Of a DNA stretch of 64,000 bases, positions 28,229 to 36,134 are shown in pieces. Source of the stretch: Bradyrhizobium canariense (GTDB taxonomy: Bacteria > Pseudomonadota > Alphaproteobacteria > Rhizobiales > Xanthobacteraceae); contig NZ_LT629750.1 of NCBI RefSeq assembly GCF_900105125.1, positions 6,661,001 to 6,725,000 of the forward strand, in the 5' to 3' direction. Both the position numbers and the translations under genes were made by a program. The notes under the pieces were generated by a model. That model was not told the DNA's origin and made no database searches. It saw nothing but the letters and a program-made list of their open reading frames with translations. Within the stretch, counting starts at the first letter, position 1, and the number at the start of each line of letters is the position of its first letter.

Positions 28229-28502
28229 ATCGTTTTCTCCTTGGAGGACAGGTGGCTGGAGCAATCCCTGTTGCCGGAATGCGCCACCGGACTCGACGCT
28301 ACATTCCAGCGGCATTCCGGCCGCATCGGTATCCTCGCGCAGCCAGGTCGTCTTGGACTGGCGAGCGCCGGGTTGATGCGGACTTGGACTGTCCGGCGCT
28401 GTTTCCTTCGTCACCGAAGATGGATAACCTCGCGCCGTTTTCAGCCTGCGTTCATTCCGCGCGGCACAAGCTATTCGCTTCGTTTCAGGTTTTGCGGTTT
28501 CA

Positions 28503-29465
28503 ATGCCCGTCATCAAGAAAATACTGTCGACCGATATGCTGCCCCAGGGACTTGACGACCGGCAGCGCTTCCTCTCCTTCGCCGAACTGTTCGAGCATTT
28601 TTCCAATACCGGCGAACTCGACCCGGCCCCCGACGTGCCGTTTCGCGCCGCGATGAATTCCATCCATATCGGCACCACCATGCTTGGCCGCTGCGATGGC
28701 ACCTTCACCACCGTGCGGCGCGAGCGCCGCCAGGTGATCGAGACCAATGACGACCGCTATTGCCTCGCGCGCAATACCGGCAGCCGGGCGGCGCAGGTGA
28801 TCCATCGCGGCCGCGAATTTACCTTGCGGCCGGGTGCGATGGTGCTGCTCAAGCTGGACGAGCCGTTTTTCAGCGCCGATGGCGCCAGTCACAAGCGCTT
28901 CACGAATGTGCATTTACCGATGGCGACGCTGCGTGCGCTGGTCGCCGATGTCGATGATCTGGTCGGTCGCGAACTGGAGTCCGGCGGTGCTTTGTCGCTG
29001 GCGATGGATTACAGCGATCTGCTGTTGCAGAATTCCGCCGCGGTCGACGAAGCGGGAATCGCGATCTCGGCGCATCTGGCCGATCTCGTCAGCCTCGGCC
29101 TCGGCGCCCGTGGCGATCTCGCGCAGGCGGCACAGCGCGGCGGCCTGCGCTCCGTCCGGCGGAAGACTGTCCTGATGATCCTGGAAAAGCGTTTCACCGA
29201 GCCGGATTTCTCGGCACAAAAGCTTGCCGCCGCTGCCGGGCTGTCGGAGCGTTATGTCAACGAATTGCTGTACGAGGCCGGCGCCAGTTTCACCGCGCGG
29301 CTCACCGAGTTGCGGCTGCGCAAAGCGGCTGGTCTGCTGGCGCGTGCGGGCGAGCATCGGATCAGCGACGTCGCGTTCGATTGCGGTTTCAACGATCTGT
29401 CTTATTTCAACCGCTGCTTCCGCCGTCGCTTTGGGCTGACGCCGTCGGCGGCGCGAGGTAAATAG
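28503..29465 (+). CDS. AraC-family transcriptional regulator
   Basis: 320 residues. The C-terminal 105 residues hold two helix-turn-helix units, the second being ISDVAFDCGFNDLSYFNRCFRRRFGLTPSAARG, which is the AraC signature. The N-terminal 210 residues (FTLRPGAMVLLKLDEPF and similar) look like the AraC-binding-like cupin domain that senses a ligand. Target genes are not apparent: the neighbours are a divergent small protein and a DUF4112 gene. Confidence 0.88.
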   Translation: MPVIKKILSTDMLPQGLDDRQRFLSFAELFEHFSNTGELDPAPDVPFRAAMNSIHIGTTMLGRCDGTFTTVRRERRQVIETNDDRYCLARNTGSRAAQVIHRGREFTLRPGAMVLLKLDEPFFSADGASHKRFTNVHLPMATLRALVADVDDLVGRELESGGALSLAMDYSDLLLQNSAAVDEAGIAISAHLADLVSLGLGARGDLAQAAQRGGLRSVRRKTVLMILEKRFTEPDFSAQKLAAAAGLSERYVNELLYEAGASFTARLTELRLRKAAGLLARAGEHRISDVAFDCGFNDLSYFNRCFRRRFGLTPSAARGK

Positions 29466-29516
29466 AGGCCCCGCCGGGCGAAGCAACTTGCACTGGCCTC
29501 ACGCGTTACCCATCTG

Positions 29517-30089
29517 ATGGCGATGCCGAACGATATCTATTCCCGACGCCCTGCCTATTCCGGTAGCACGAGCTCCCGGAGTGGTGCCCGTGCGGCTTTT
29601 GGCGACGCGACTTTTCGCGACGGAGAGGCGCGCGGTCCGATCATCGATCAGGATGGCCGCGAGATCCCGGAAGGATCGCCGGGCGCGGGCTTTCGCGGAT
29701 TTCGCTTCGACTTCGGCCACTCCAGCGCCAATCCGTTCGGGAATCTCACCCGTGAACAGCGGCTGACGCGGCTCGATGCCGTGGCAAAGCTGTTGGACGT
29801 CGCCTTCGTCCTGCCCGGCACCAACATCCGCTACGGCGTCGACGGCGTTATCCGGTTGATCCCGGTGGTCGGCGATCTCATCGCCTCGGCGTTCTCGCTG
29901 TGGCTGGTGCGCGAGGCGCGCGCGCTCGGTGCGCCCTGGCACGTCACGGCGCGAATGCTCGCCAATGTCGCGCTCGAAGGCACGGTCGGCATGGTGCCGG
30001 TTGCGGGCGATGCGTTCGACGTGTTGTTCCGCGCCAATATCCGCAACATGCGGATCCTGCGGCATTGGATGGACAGGCAGCCGCGCTAG
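29517..30089 (+). CDS. DUF4112 family membrane protein
   Basis: 190 residues: a hydrophilic N-terminal 60, then ARLD-type core LDAVAKLLDVAFVLPGTNIRYGVDGVIRLIPVVGDLIASAFSLWL and VALEGTVGMVPVAGDAFDVLFRANIRNMRIL, which is the DUF4112 pattern of two PVxGDxxD segments in membrane-associated helices. Function unknown. The stop codon TAG uses the TA target site of the IS inserted at 30089; the sequence after the element begins TAGAGCC, so the original stop was the same and the protein is intact. Confidence 0.8.
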   Translation: MAMPNDIYSRRPAYSGSTSSRSGARAAFGDATFRDGEARGPIIDQDGREIPEGSPGAGFRGFRFDFGHSSANPFGNLTREQRLTRLDAVAKLLDVAFVLPGTNIRYGVDGVIRLIPVVGDLIASAFSLWLVREARALGAPWHVTARMLANVALEGTVGMVPVAGDAFDVLFRANIRNMRILRHWMDRQPR

Positions 30090-30939
30090 GACCAATCTAC
30101 ATTCAGGATTCACAGTTCGGATTAGCGATGATTCCTTGTGTTCCGGATCAATTGATTCGGAGCATAAGGCATGGTCAAGCGATATGAACTTACCGAGGCA
30201 CAGTGGCGGCTGATCGCAGAGCTTTTGCCCGGCAAGGCCGGCGATCCTGGTCGAACCGGTGCCGACAACCGCCTATTCGTCAATGCTGTTCTGTGGGTCT
30301 TGCGCTCCGGCGCGCATTGGCACGACCTGCCACCTCGATATGGCAAGTGGAAAAGCGTGCACACGCGCTTCGCCCGTTGGGCAAAGAATGGCGTGTGGGA
30401 GCGCATGTTCGAGGCTCTCATCAAAGATCACAAGAACGAATATCTGATGCTCGATACCACCCTGGTTCGTGCCCACCAGCAGGCCGCGACCGGAAAAGGG
30501 GGGACCAAAACCAGGCTTTGGGGCGTTCCCGAGGAGGATTGACCACCAAAATCCACATGCTCGCCGATGCGCTTGGCCGGCCGCTGCGCTTTATCCTCAC
30601 GCCTGGCCAGAGCGGTGACGTTACGCAGGCCGAGGCTCTCATCAAAGGCTCCGCTGGCCAATACGTCATTGCCGATCGCGCCTATGACAGTCGCGCCTTG
30701 CGCGAGGCTATCGAAGCGACCGGCGCCGCAGCGGTGATCCCGCCAAACCCTACGCGCAAGCATCCCCACAGCTACGATCCGGCACTCTATCGACTGCGAA
30801 ATCGCATCGAACGCTGCTTCAACAAGCTCAAGCACTTCCGCCGCGTCGCAACCCGCTACGACCGCAGAGCGGTTCACTTCCTCGCCTTCATCCATCTCGC
30901 AAGTGCTATGGTCTGGACACGCTGAATGTCGATTCAGCC
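30089..30939 (+). mobile_element. IS5-family (IS427-like) insertion sequence
   Basis: Ends are imperfect inverted repeats: GGACCAATCTACATTCAG at 30089-30106 against the complement of CTGAATGTCGATTCAGCC at 30922-30939, 14 of 18 matching. TA flanks both ends (30087-30088 and 30940-30941), inside CTAG, which is the target preference and 2-bp duplication of IS427-group elements. Length 851 bp is in the usual range. It carries one transposase split over two frames. Since ends, target duplication and DDE residues are present, it looks complete. Confidence 0.85.
30171..30925 (+). CDS. IS5-family DDE transposase (two frames, -1 frameshift)
   Basis: Frame one runs 30171-30542 (123 residues: YELTEAQWRLIAELLPGK, then LMLDTTLVRAH with the first D). 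Frame two overlaps it and runs to 30925, with GRSRGGLTTKIHMLADALG, VIADRAYDS (second D) and RNRIERCFNKLKHFRRVATRYDR (the E). The second frame is -1 relative to the first. An A4-G6 run at 30494-30503 (GGAAAAGGGGGG) is a likely slip site, so a fused transposase can be made; two-ORF frameshift organisation is known in the IS427 group. A random frameshift mutation cannot be ruled out. Confidence 0.85.
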
Positions 30940-30978
30940 TAGAGCCTGTTCGGAATTTTCTTCACGCAAATCGATCCC

Positions 30979-31017
30979 CACCCCGGATCAAGTCCGGGGC
31001 AGGCTTTCGCTTGAAAG
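30979..31017. repeat. intergenic repeat, family C, copy 1
   Basis: ACCCCGGATCAAGTCCGGGG followed by CAGGCTTTCGCTTGAAA. The core CCCCGGATCAAGTCCGGGG is a near palindrome. An inverted copy lies at 32306-32345. Located just outside the right end of the IS. Confidence 0.65.
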
Positions 31018-31093
31018 CACCAAGGCGCAACCAAAACGCGCTCGCTCGTCCGGATGGAAGAGCAGGAGCGCGCTGTCGTTCTGCGAAGTGGGA

Positions 31094-31384
31094 TTACGCC
31101 GCGTCGGCGTCGGTATTGTCGCCGGCAGGCTCGGGCGCGCGAGGGCGGCGCGGCAGCGGAAATGCCTCGTTCTCATAGAGCGAGCGGATGCCGCTTTGAT
31201 CGAAGCGGGCCTCTTCAACCTGCAGATAGGCGCCGTTCAGCGAATCCGCCGGCAATTCCTCGATCGCGAAGCGAACCGCCTCGGCCGCGGTGCCAAACCG
31301 CCGATACGCAAAGCCGGCGCGCTTTTTCTTGCGGATCGCGGCGGGGAATAGTTCGGCGGCGGTGTTGTAGCTGAAAGAAGCCAT
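31094..31384 (-). CDS. small hypothetical protein, 96 aa
   Basis: Start at the ATG at 31384 with AAGGGTCACTGACC upstream. The sequence MASFSYNTAAELFPAAIRKK, FGTAAEAVRFAIEEL and LNGAYLQVEEARFDQSGIRSLYEN looks like a small folded domain; such short proteins recur in Bradyrhizobium. No signal peptide or membrane segment. The C-terminal FPLPRRPRAPEPAGDNTDADAA tail is disordered. Function unknown. Confidence 0.65.
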   Translation of the reverse strand: MASFSYNTAAELFPAAIRKKKRAGFAYRRFGTAAEAVRFAIEELPADSLNGAYLQVEEARFDQSGIRSLYENEAFPLPRRPRAPEPAGDNTDADAA

Positions 31385-31605
31385 GGTCAGTGACCCTTGT
31401 GTTTTTCGTGGAAGCGCGACTGAGATCGCGAACAGTTCATGCGGCACCCGTCAACCGGACAGGGCACCGGCACACATCATTTCAGGACAGTCTCTAATAT
31501 AGGCTCGTTTGACAGAAATGCGACTCTTCGCTCGCCGGATGATGAATCCAGTCCCGTTCCGGTTCCATCCGGAATAAACCTTTATATTTCAAATATTTAA
31601 GTGCT

Positions 31606-31770
31606 TTAGAGCTTGCCGAGCAGCAGCAGGACGAGAAGAATCACCAGCACGACCCCGCCAATGCCCATCCCGGAATGGCCCATCCCGTAGCCGTAGCCGC
31701 CGAACCGGCCACTGAAGCCGCCCAACAGATAGATGATGACGATAATGATAAGTATCGTTCCGAGCGACAT
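31606..31770 (-). CDS. DUF3309-like small membrane protein, 54 aa
   Basis: The frame from the ATG at 31770 gives 54 residues: an N-terminal helix SLGTILIIIVIIYLLGG, a glycine-rich loop GRFGGYGYGMGHSGMGIGG and a C-terminal helix VVLVILLVLLLLGKL. This two-helix glycine-loop layout is that of DUF3309 proteins of Proteobacteria. GGGGAGTGTGCC precedes the start. Too short for many gene finders. Function unknown. Confidence 0.75.
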   Translation of the reverse strand: MSLGTILIIIVIIYLLGGFSGRFGGYGYGMGHSGMGIGGVVLVILLVLLLLGKL

Positions 31771-31872
31771 GGCACACTCCCCAACAGGCGACCGGCGAAT
31801 GAGATTCCGCCGCGCCGCCCATTGAACAAACCATATCCGGCCCGTCGGTTCCAGCGCAGGAACCGTCGAAGT

Positions 31873-32286
31873 CTATTTAGGCTGCAGTTTCAGCGCCGCC
31901 GAATTGATGCAGTAACGCAAACCAGTCGGGCCGGGACCGTCGTCGAACACATGGCCAAGATGGCCATTGCACTTCGAGCACAGCACTTCGGTCCTGATCA
32001 TGCCGTGACTGATGTCGCGCTCTTCGTCGACATGGCCATCCACGGTGGGGGCGGTAAAGCTCGGCCAGCCGCAGCCGGAATCGAACTTGGCGTCGGACTC
32101 GAACAGGGTCTGGCCGCAGCCCGCGCAGGTATAGGTGCCGGGCGTCTGCTCATGCTCGTATTCGCCGGAGAACGGCCGCTCGGTCGCCTTCTCGCGCAGC
32201 ACGGTGTACTGCATCGGCGTCAACTCCTTGCGCCACTCCGCCTCGCTCTTCTCGACCTTGCCGGTCATCGTCTTGGTCTCGGACAT
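31873..32286 (-). CDS. msrB: peptide-methionine (R)-S-oxide reductase
   Basis: Repairs methionine-R-sulfoxide in proteins. 137 residues, no signal peptide, so probably cytosolic. Zinc ligands C54, C57 (CAGC), C103 and C106 (CSKC); catalytic C126 in [17 protein letters not shown] (71-77) holds the substrate pocket tryptophan and a possible resolving C72. It is followed upstream on the same strand by msrA, with 91 nt between, so the two stereospecific repair enzymes are adjacent. Confidence 0.95.
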   Translation of the reverse strand: MSETKTMTGKVEKSEAEWRKELTPMQYTVLREKATERPFSGEYEHEQTPGTYTCAGCGQTLFESDAKFDSGCGWPSFTAPTVDGHVDEERDISHGMIRTEVLCSKCNGHLGHVFDDGPGPTGLRYCINSAALKLQPK

Positions 32287-32305
32287 AAAGCCTCCTTGCG
32301 ATTAT

Positions 32306-32345
32306 TTTCAAACGAACGCCCGCCCCGGACTTGATCCGGGGCGGG
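32306..32345. repeat. intergenic repeat, family C, copy 2
   Basis: TTTCAAACGAACGCCCGCCC then CGGACTTGATCCGGGGCGGG, the reverse orientation of the copy at 30979-31017. It fills the msrB-msrA gap. Confidence 0.65.
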
Positions 32346-32377
32346 AAACGGTTCGCGATCAACCAATCCTGCAGCCG

Positions 32378-33097
32378 TCAGTTGGTGACCTTTGCGTTGC
32401 CCACCAGCGTCGGCTTCTCGATGTAGTTTTCCGCGAAGATCTTCTTGAGGTTCTCGACCTTCGGGATGTCGTTATAGGCAATATAGGGTTGGTTCGGGTG
32501 CAGCGTCAGGTAGTCCTGATGATAGGCCTCCGCCGGATAGAATCCCTGGAGCGGCCCAACCTTGGTCACGATCGGCTTCTTGTACACCTTCGCGGCGTTG
32601 AGCTGGGCGATATAGGCGTCGGCAACCTTCTTCTGCTCGTCCGACGTGGTGAAGATCGCCGAACGATATTGCGTTCCGCTGTCCGGCCCCTGCTGGTTCA
32701 ACTGGGTCGGATCGTGCGCGACCGAGAAGAAGATCTGCAGAAGCTTGCCATAGCTGATCTTCTTCGGGTCGTATTTGATCTGGACCGACTCGGCATGGCC
32801 CGTGGTGCCGGTGCTGACCATGCTGTAGTCGGCGGTAGATTTGCTGCCGCCGGCATATCCGGACACCGCGCTGACGACGCCGGCGGTGTGCTGGAACACG
32901 CCCTGCACCCCCCAGAAACAGCCGCCCGACAGAACCGTGGTTTGGACCGCGTCGGATGGTGCAGCGTCCATGGCCGGCGCCGGGATAACCACGGCGTCTT
33001 CCGCGGCGCGCGACGGCAGGACATTGAATGCGGTAATGGCCAGCGCACCGATCGCGGCAGCGCAGAGCGACAGGCGGCTGAATGGGCTACGGGACAT
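32378..33097 (-). CDS. msrA: peptide-methionine (S)-S-oxide reductase, exported form
   Basis: Repairs methionine-S-sulfoxide. 239 residues with an N-terminal signal-like segment (LCAAAIGALAITAFNVLPSRAAE), so the enzyme is probably periplasmic. The active site is SGGCFWG with catalytic C60; GHAESVQIKYDP, and AEAYHQDYL further on, are conserved. GGAGGAAACC lies before the ATG. The partner msrB has no signal, suggesting different compartments. A resolving cysteine near the C-terminus, common in many MsrA proteins, is absent here: the last visible residues contain none. Confidence 0.92.
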   Translation of the reverse strand: MSRSPFSRLSLCAAAIGALAITAFNVLPSRAAEDAVVIPAPAMDAAPSDAVQTTVLSGGCFWGVQGVFQHTAGVVSAVSGYAGGSKSTADYSMVSTGTTGHAESVQIKYDPKKISYGKLLQIFFSVAHDPTQLNQQGPDSGTQYRSAIFTTSDEQKKVADAYIAQLNAAKVYKKPIVTKVGPLQGFYPAEAYHQDYLTLHPNQPYIAYNDIPKVENLKKIFAENYIEKPTLVGNAKVTN

Positions 33098-33290
33098 GGT
33101 TTCCTCCGGGTGAGCGGACTGGGGGATAGCTTAGAGCGGGAACCGCGGTTCGCAACCGCTATGGCCCCGCTCGATACCCCAAGATACGCAGCAGGACCGG
33201 GATTGTTACGACCGGACAGACACGACTGCGTGAAAAAAGCCTCGTTCGCAAGGCGTTAAGCCGGTGGATTTCCGCCCGCCGGGTGCAACG

Positions 33291-34400
33291 CTACACCACC
33301 ACGCTCAGCCGCTTCGCGGCGCGGGTGATGCCGGTGTAGAGCCATCTCGCGCGGCTGTCCTGAAACGCAAAGCTCTCGTCGAACAGCACCACGTCGTCCC
33401 ATTGCGAGCCCTGGGATTTGTGCACCGTCAGCACATAGCCGTAATCGAACTCGTCATACGGCTTGCGCTGCTCCCAGGGGATGGTCTCGATCGCGCCGCC
33501 GAAACAGTCACCCCGCACCGAAACTTTCGTCACCTTGTGGCCGAAATCCTCGTCGGGCGATAGCCGCATGGTGATGATTTTCGATTTCGATTGCGCTCGT
33601 GATTTCACCCGCCACAGCCCGCCGTTGAACAGACCTTTCTTGCGGTTGTTGCGCAGGCAGACCAGCTTGTCGCCGGCGACCGGCAACGGATCCTCGATGT
33701 TCTGCTTCTGCCGTACCCGCATGTTGTAGGAGCGCCGCGTATTGTTGCGTCCGACCAGAACCTGGTCGGCGCTCATCACCCGCTCCGGGTCGAGTTCGGA
33801 ACGCGATACGACTTCGCTTTCGCCGTAGCGGCCGATGTCGAGCTCGCGGCCCTCGCGGATATCCATCGACATGCGCACGATCGGATCATCCTGCGCCTGG
33901 CGATGCACTTCGGTCAGCATCGCGTCGGGTTCGCAATCGGTGAAGAAGCCACCGCCCTGGATCGGCGGCAACTGCGCGGGATCGCCGAGCACCAGCAGCG
34001 GGCAGTCGAACGACATCAGGTCACGGCCGAGTTCGGCGTCCACCATCGAGCATTCGTCGATCACGATCAGTTTTGCTTTTGAAGCCGGTGCGTCGTCCCA
34101 CAGCTCAAAGCTCGGCTGCTCCACGCCGCTCTCGCGCGCGCGGTAGATCAGCGAGTGAATCGTGGAAGCGTTGTCGCAGCCCTTATTGCGCATGACGAGC
34201 GCGGCCTTGCCGGTGAAGGCTGCGAATTTCACTTCGCCGTCGACCGCATCGGCGATGTGACGCGCCAGCGTGGTCTTGCCGGTTCCGGCATAGCCGAACA
34301 GCCGGAATACCGGCGGCGTGCCGTTCTTGCCGGGCTTTGCCTTGAGCCAGTCGGCAACGGCTTTCAGCGCTGAATCCTGATGCGGCGTAAAGACAGTCAT
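33291..34400 (-). CDS. RecD-like ATP-dependent DNA helicase
   Basis: 369 residues from the ATG at 34400; the frame is open for another 126 codons upstream but without conserved sequence. Superfamily 1B motifs: Walker A GYAGTGKTT (36-44), DECSM (115-119), GDPAQLPP (139-146), a VHKSQGSQWD segment typical of UvrD_C_2 near residue 326, and the end LYTGITRAAKRL. It likely unwinds DNA as a stand-alone RecD2/Dda-like 5'-3' helicase; no recB or recC neighbours exist. Cytosolic. No companion genes suggest a pathway. Confidence 0.85.
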   Translation of the reverse strand: MTVFTPHQDSALKAVADWLKAKPGKNGTPPVFRLFGYAGTGKTTLARHIADAVDGEVKFAAFTGKAALVMRNKGCDNASTIHSLIYRARESGVEQPSFELWDDAPASKAKLIVIDECSMVDAELGRDLMSFDCPLLVLGDPAQLPPIQGGGFFTDCEPDAMLTEVHRQAQDDPIVRMSMDIREGRELDIGRYGESEVVSRSELDPERVMSADQVLVGRNNTRRSYNMRVRQKQNIEDPLPVAGDKLVCLRNNRKKGLFNGGLWRVKSRAQSKSKIITMRLSPDEDFGHKVTKVSVRGDCFGGAIETIPWEQRKPYDEFDYGYVLTVHKSQGSQWDDVVLFDESFAFQDSRARWLYTGITRAAKRLSVVV

Positions 34401-34610
34401 GGGGTCTCGGCGGAGGGAGCGGCGTCCCGCGCATGCAGCCGCGACTCGGGCGGTGCACAAGCTAACCATTCGCGCGTTGCATGCAAGCTGACTTCCGCGA
34501 CGCGGAATTGTCCCGCCACGGCCGAGGCCGGACTTGGCTGGACTTGGCTGGACTTGGGAGTGGCGGGGGATACACTGTTTGAAAAATAACAAGCCGCTCG
34601 CGGGAGAGAG

Positions 34611-35822
34611 ATGATGAAATTCGGCATCTTTTATGAGCTGCAATTGCCGCGTCCGTGGGAAGCGGGTGGCGAGCTCAAGCTTTACCAGGATGCGTTGACA
34701 CAACTGGAGACCGCGGATCGCTGCGGCTACGACCATGCCTGGGTCGTCGAGCATCATTTTCTGGAAGAATATTCGCATTCGCCGTCGCCGGAATCATTTC
34801 TCGCCGCCGCCAGCCAGCGCACTAAAAACATCCGGCTCGGCCACGGCATTTTCCAGCTCACCACCAATCATCCCGCACGCGTCGCCGAGCGCGTCGCGGT
34901 GCTCGATCTCCTGAGCAACGGCCGCTGCGAATTCGGAATGGGCGAAAGCGCCTCGATCACCGAGCTGACGCCGTTCGGACGTGACATGGAAACCAAGAAG
35001 GAGGTGTTCGAGGAAGCCGTTCGCGCCATCTTCCCGATGTTCAAGGACGGCGGCAGCGAACATCACGGCAAATATTTCGATATGCCGCTGCGCAATGTGG
35101 TGCCCAAACCCGTTCAGAAGCCGCACCCGCCATTGTGGATGGCGTGCTCGCAATTGCCGACCATCGAGCGCGCGGGCCAGCACGGCTTTGGCGCGCTCGG
35201 ATTCCAGTTCGTCAGCGCCGATGCGGCGCATGCCTGGGTGCACGCTTATTACAACGCCATTACCAAGCGGTTGACGAAGCTCGCGGATTACCAGATCAAT
35301 CCGAACATGGCGCTGGTGTCGTTCTTCATGTGCGCGAAAACCGATGAGGAGGCGAGGGCGCGGGCCGACGGCGCGACCTTCTTTCAGTTCGCGCTGCGCT
35401 TCTACGGCGCATCGCAGAATCGCCAGCGTCCCGCGCCCGGCACCGTCAACATGTGGGACGAATACAACAAGTGGAAGCGTGACAATCCCGAGGCGCAGGA
35501 AGCAGCATTGCGCGGCGGCCTGATCGGATCGCCCGAGACCATCCGAAAGAAACTGCGGCGCTTCCGCAGCTCCCATATCGACCAGGTGATCCTGCTCAAC
35601 CAGGCCGGCAAGAACAGCCACGAGCATATCTGCGACTCCCTTGAACTGTTTGCCAGGGAAGTGATGCCGGAATTCCAGAACGACACCGAGCACGAGGCGT
35701 GGAAGGCCGGCGTGATGAGCGGCGAGATCCAGCTCGAGGAGATCGACACCGAAGCCTTCACCGATCGCTACGGCAAGCTGGCGGTGAGCGTCGGAAAGCC
35801 CGCGATCGCGGCGGCAGGGTAA
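34611..35822 (+). CDS. LLM-class flavin-dependent monooxygenase
   Basis: 403 residues (402 if the second Met at 34614 is used). MMKFGIFYELQLPRPW and WVVEHHFLEEYSHSPSPESFLAAASQRTKNIRLGHGI are the luciferase-family start with FMNH2-pocket residues; the segment ERVAVLDLLSNGRCEFGMGES and a C-terminal GSPETIRKKLRRFRSSHIDQVIL follow. It oxidises an unknown substrate with reduced flavin and O2. A strong terminator lies 35 nt after the stop. GGGAGAGAG serves as RBS. Confidence 0.88.
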   Translation: MMKFGIFYELQLPRPWEAGGELKLYQDALTQLETADRCGYDHAWVVEHHFLEEYSHSPSPESFLAAASQRTKNIRLGHGIFQLTTNHPARVAERVAVLDLLSNGRCEFGMGESASITELTPFGRDMETKKEVFEEAVRAIFPMFKDGGSEHHGKYFDMPLRNVVPKPVQKPHPPLWMACSQLPTIERAGQHGFGALGFQFVSADAAHAWVHAYYNAITKRLTKLADYQINPNMALVSFFMCAKTDEEARARADGATFFQFALRFYGASQNRQRPAPGTVNMWDEYNKWKRDNPEAQEAALRGGLIGSPETIRKKLRRFRSSHIDQVILLNQAGKNSHEHICDSLELFAREVMPEFQNDTEHEAWKAGVMSGEIQLEEIDTEAFTDRYGKLAVSVGKPAIAAAG

Positions 35823-35856
35823 CTGCCAGAAATTAAGCTCGTGTGAGCTAACGAAG

Positions 35857-35888
35857 CGCCTGCCGGTGTCGACATCGGCAGGCGTTTT
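35857..35888 (+). terminator. Rho-independent terminator
   Basis: CGCCTGCCG (35857-35865) pairs with CGGCAGGCG (35876-35884) across GTGTCGACAT, followed by TTTTG. It ends the 34611-35822 transcript. Confidence 0.85.
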
Positions 35889-36134
35889 GTTGGGCTGAAG
35901 GATACGATTTGCGGAGCGAGCCGACCGCACGCGTCGGCAGCGTCTTCTGCGCAAGCACACATTCCTTCCATCCGGAAGCGTCTTTGGAGAACACCGTTGT
36001 TTCCGCGCGGCTAACAAAGAAATTCTGTGAGATTGCCGCCGGTGTTGCTTCGCCGTCATATTGCGTGAAGTGGGGCGGGAGGCGATCGGGCGCGGAATCC
36101 CGATGCCTTGCAGGACTAAGCCGGGGGAAGTCGA

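Noticed and set aside
34401..34778. N-terminal extension of the RecD-like helicase
   Set aside because: No conserved helicase sequence there and it overlaps the divergent LLM gene.
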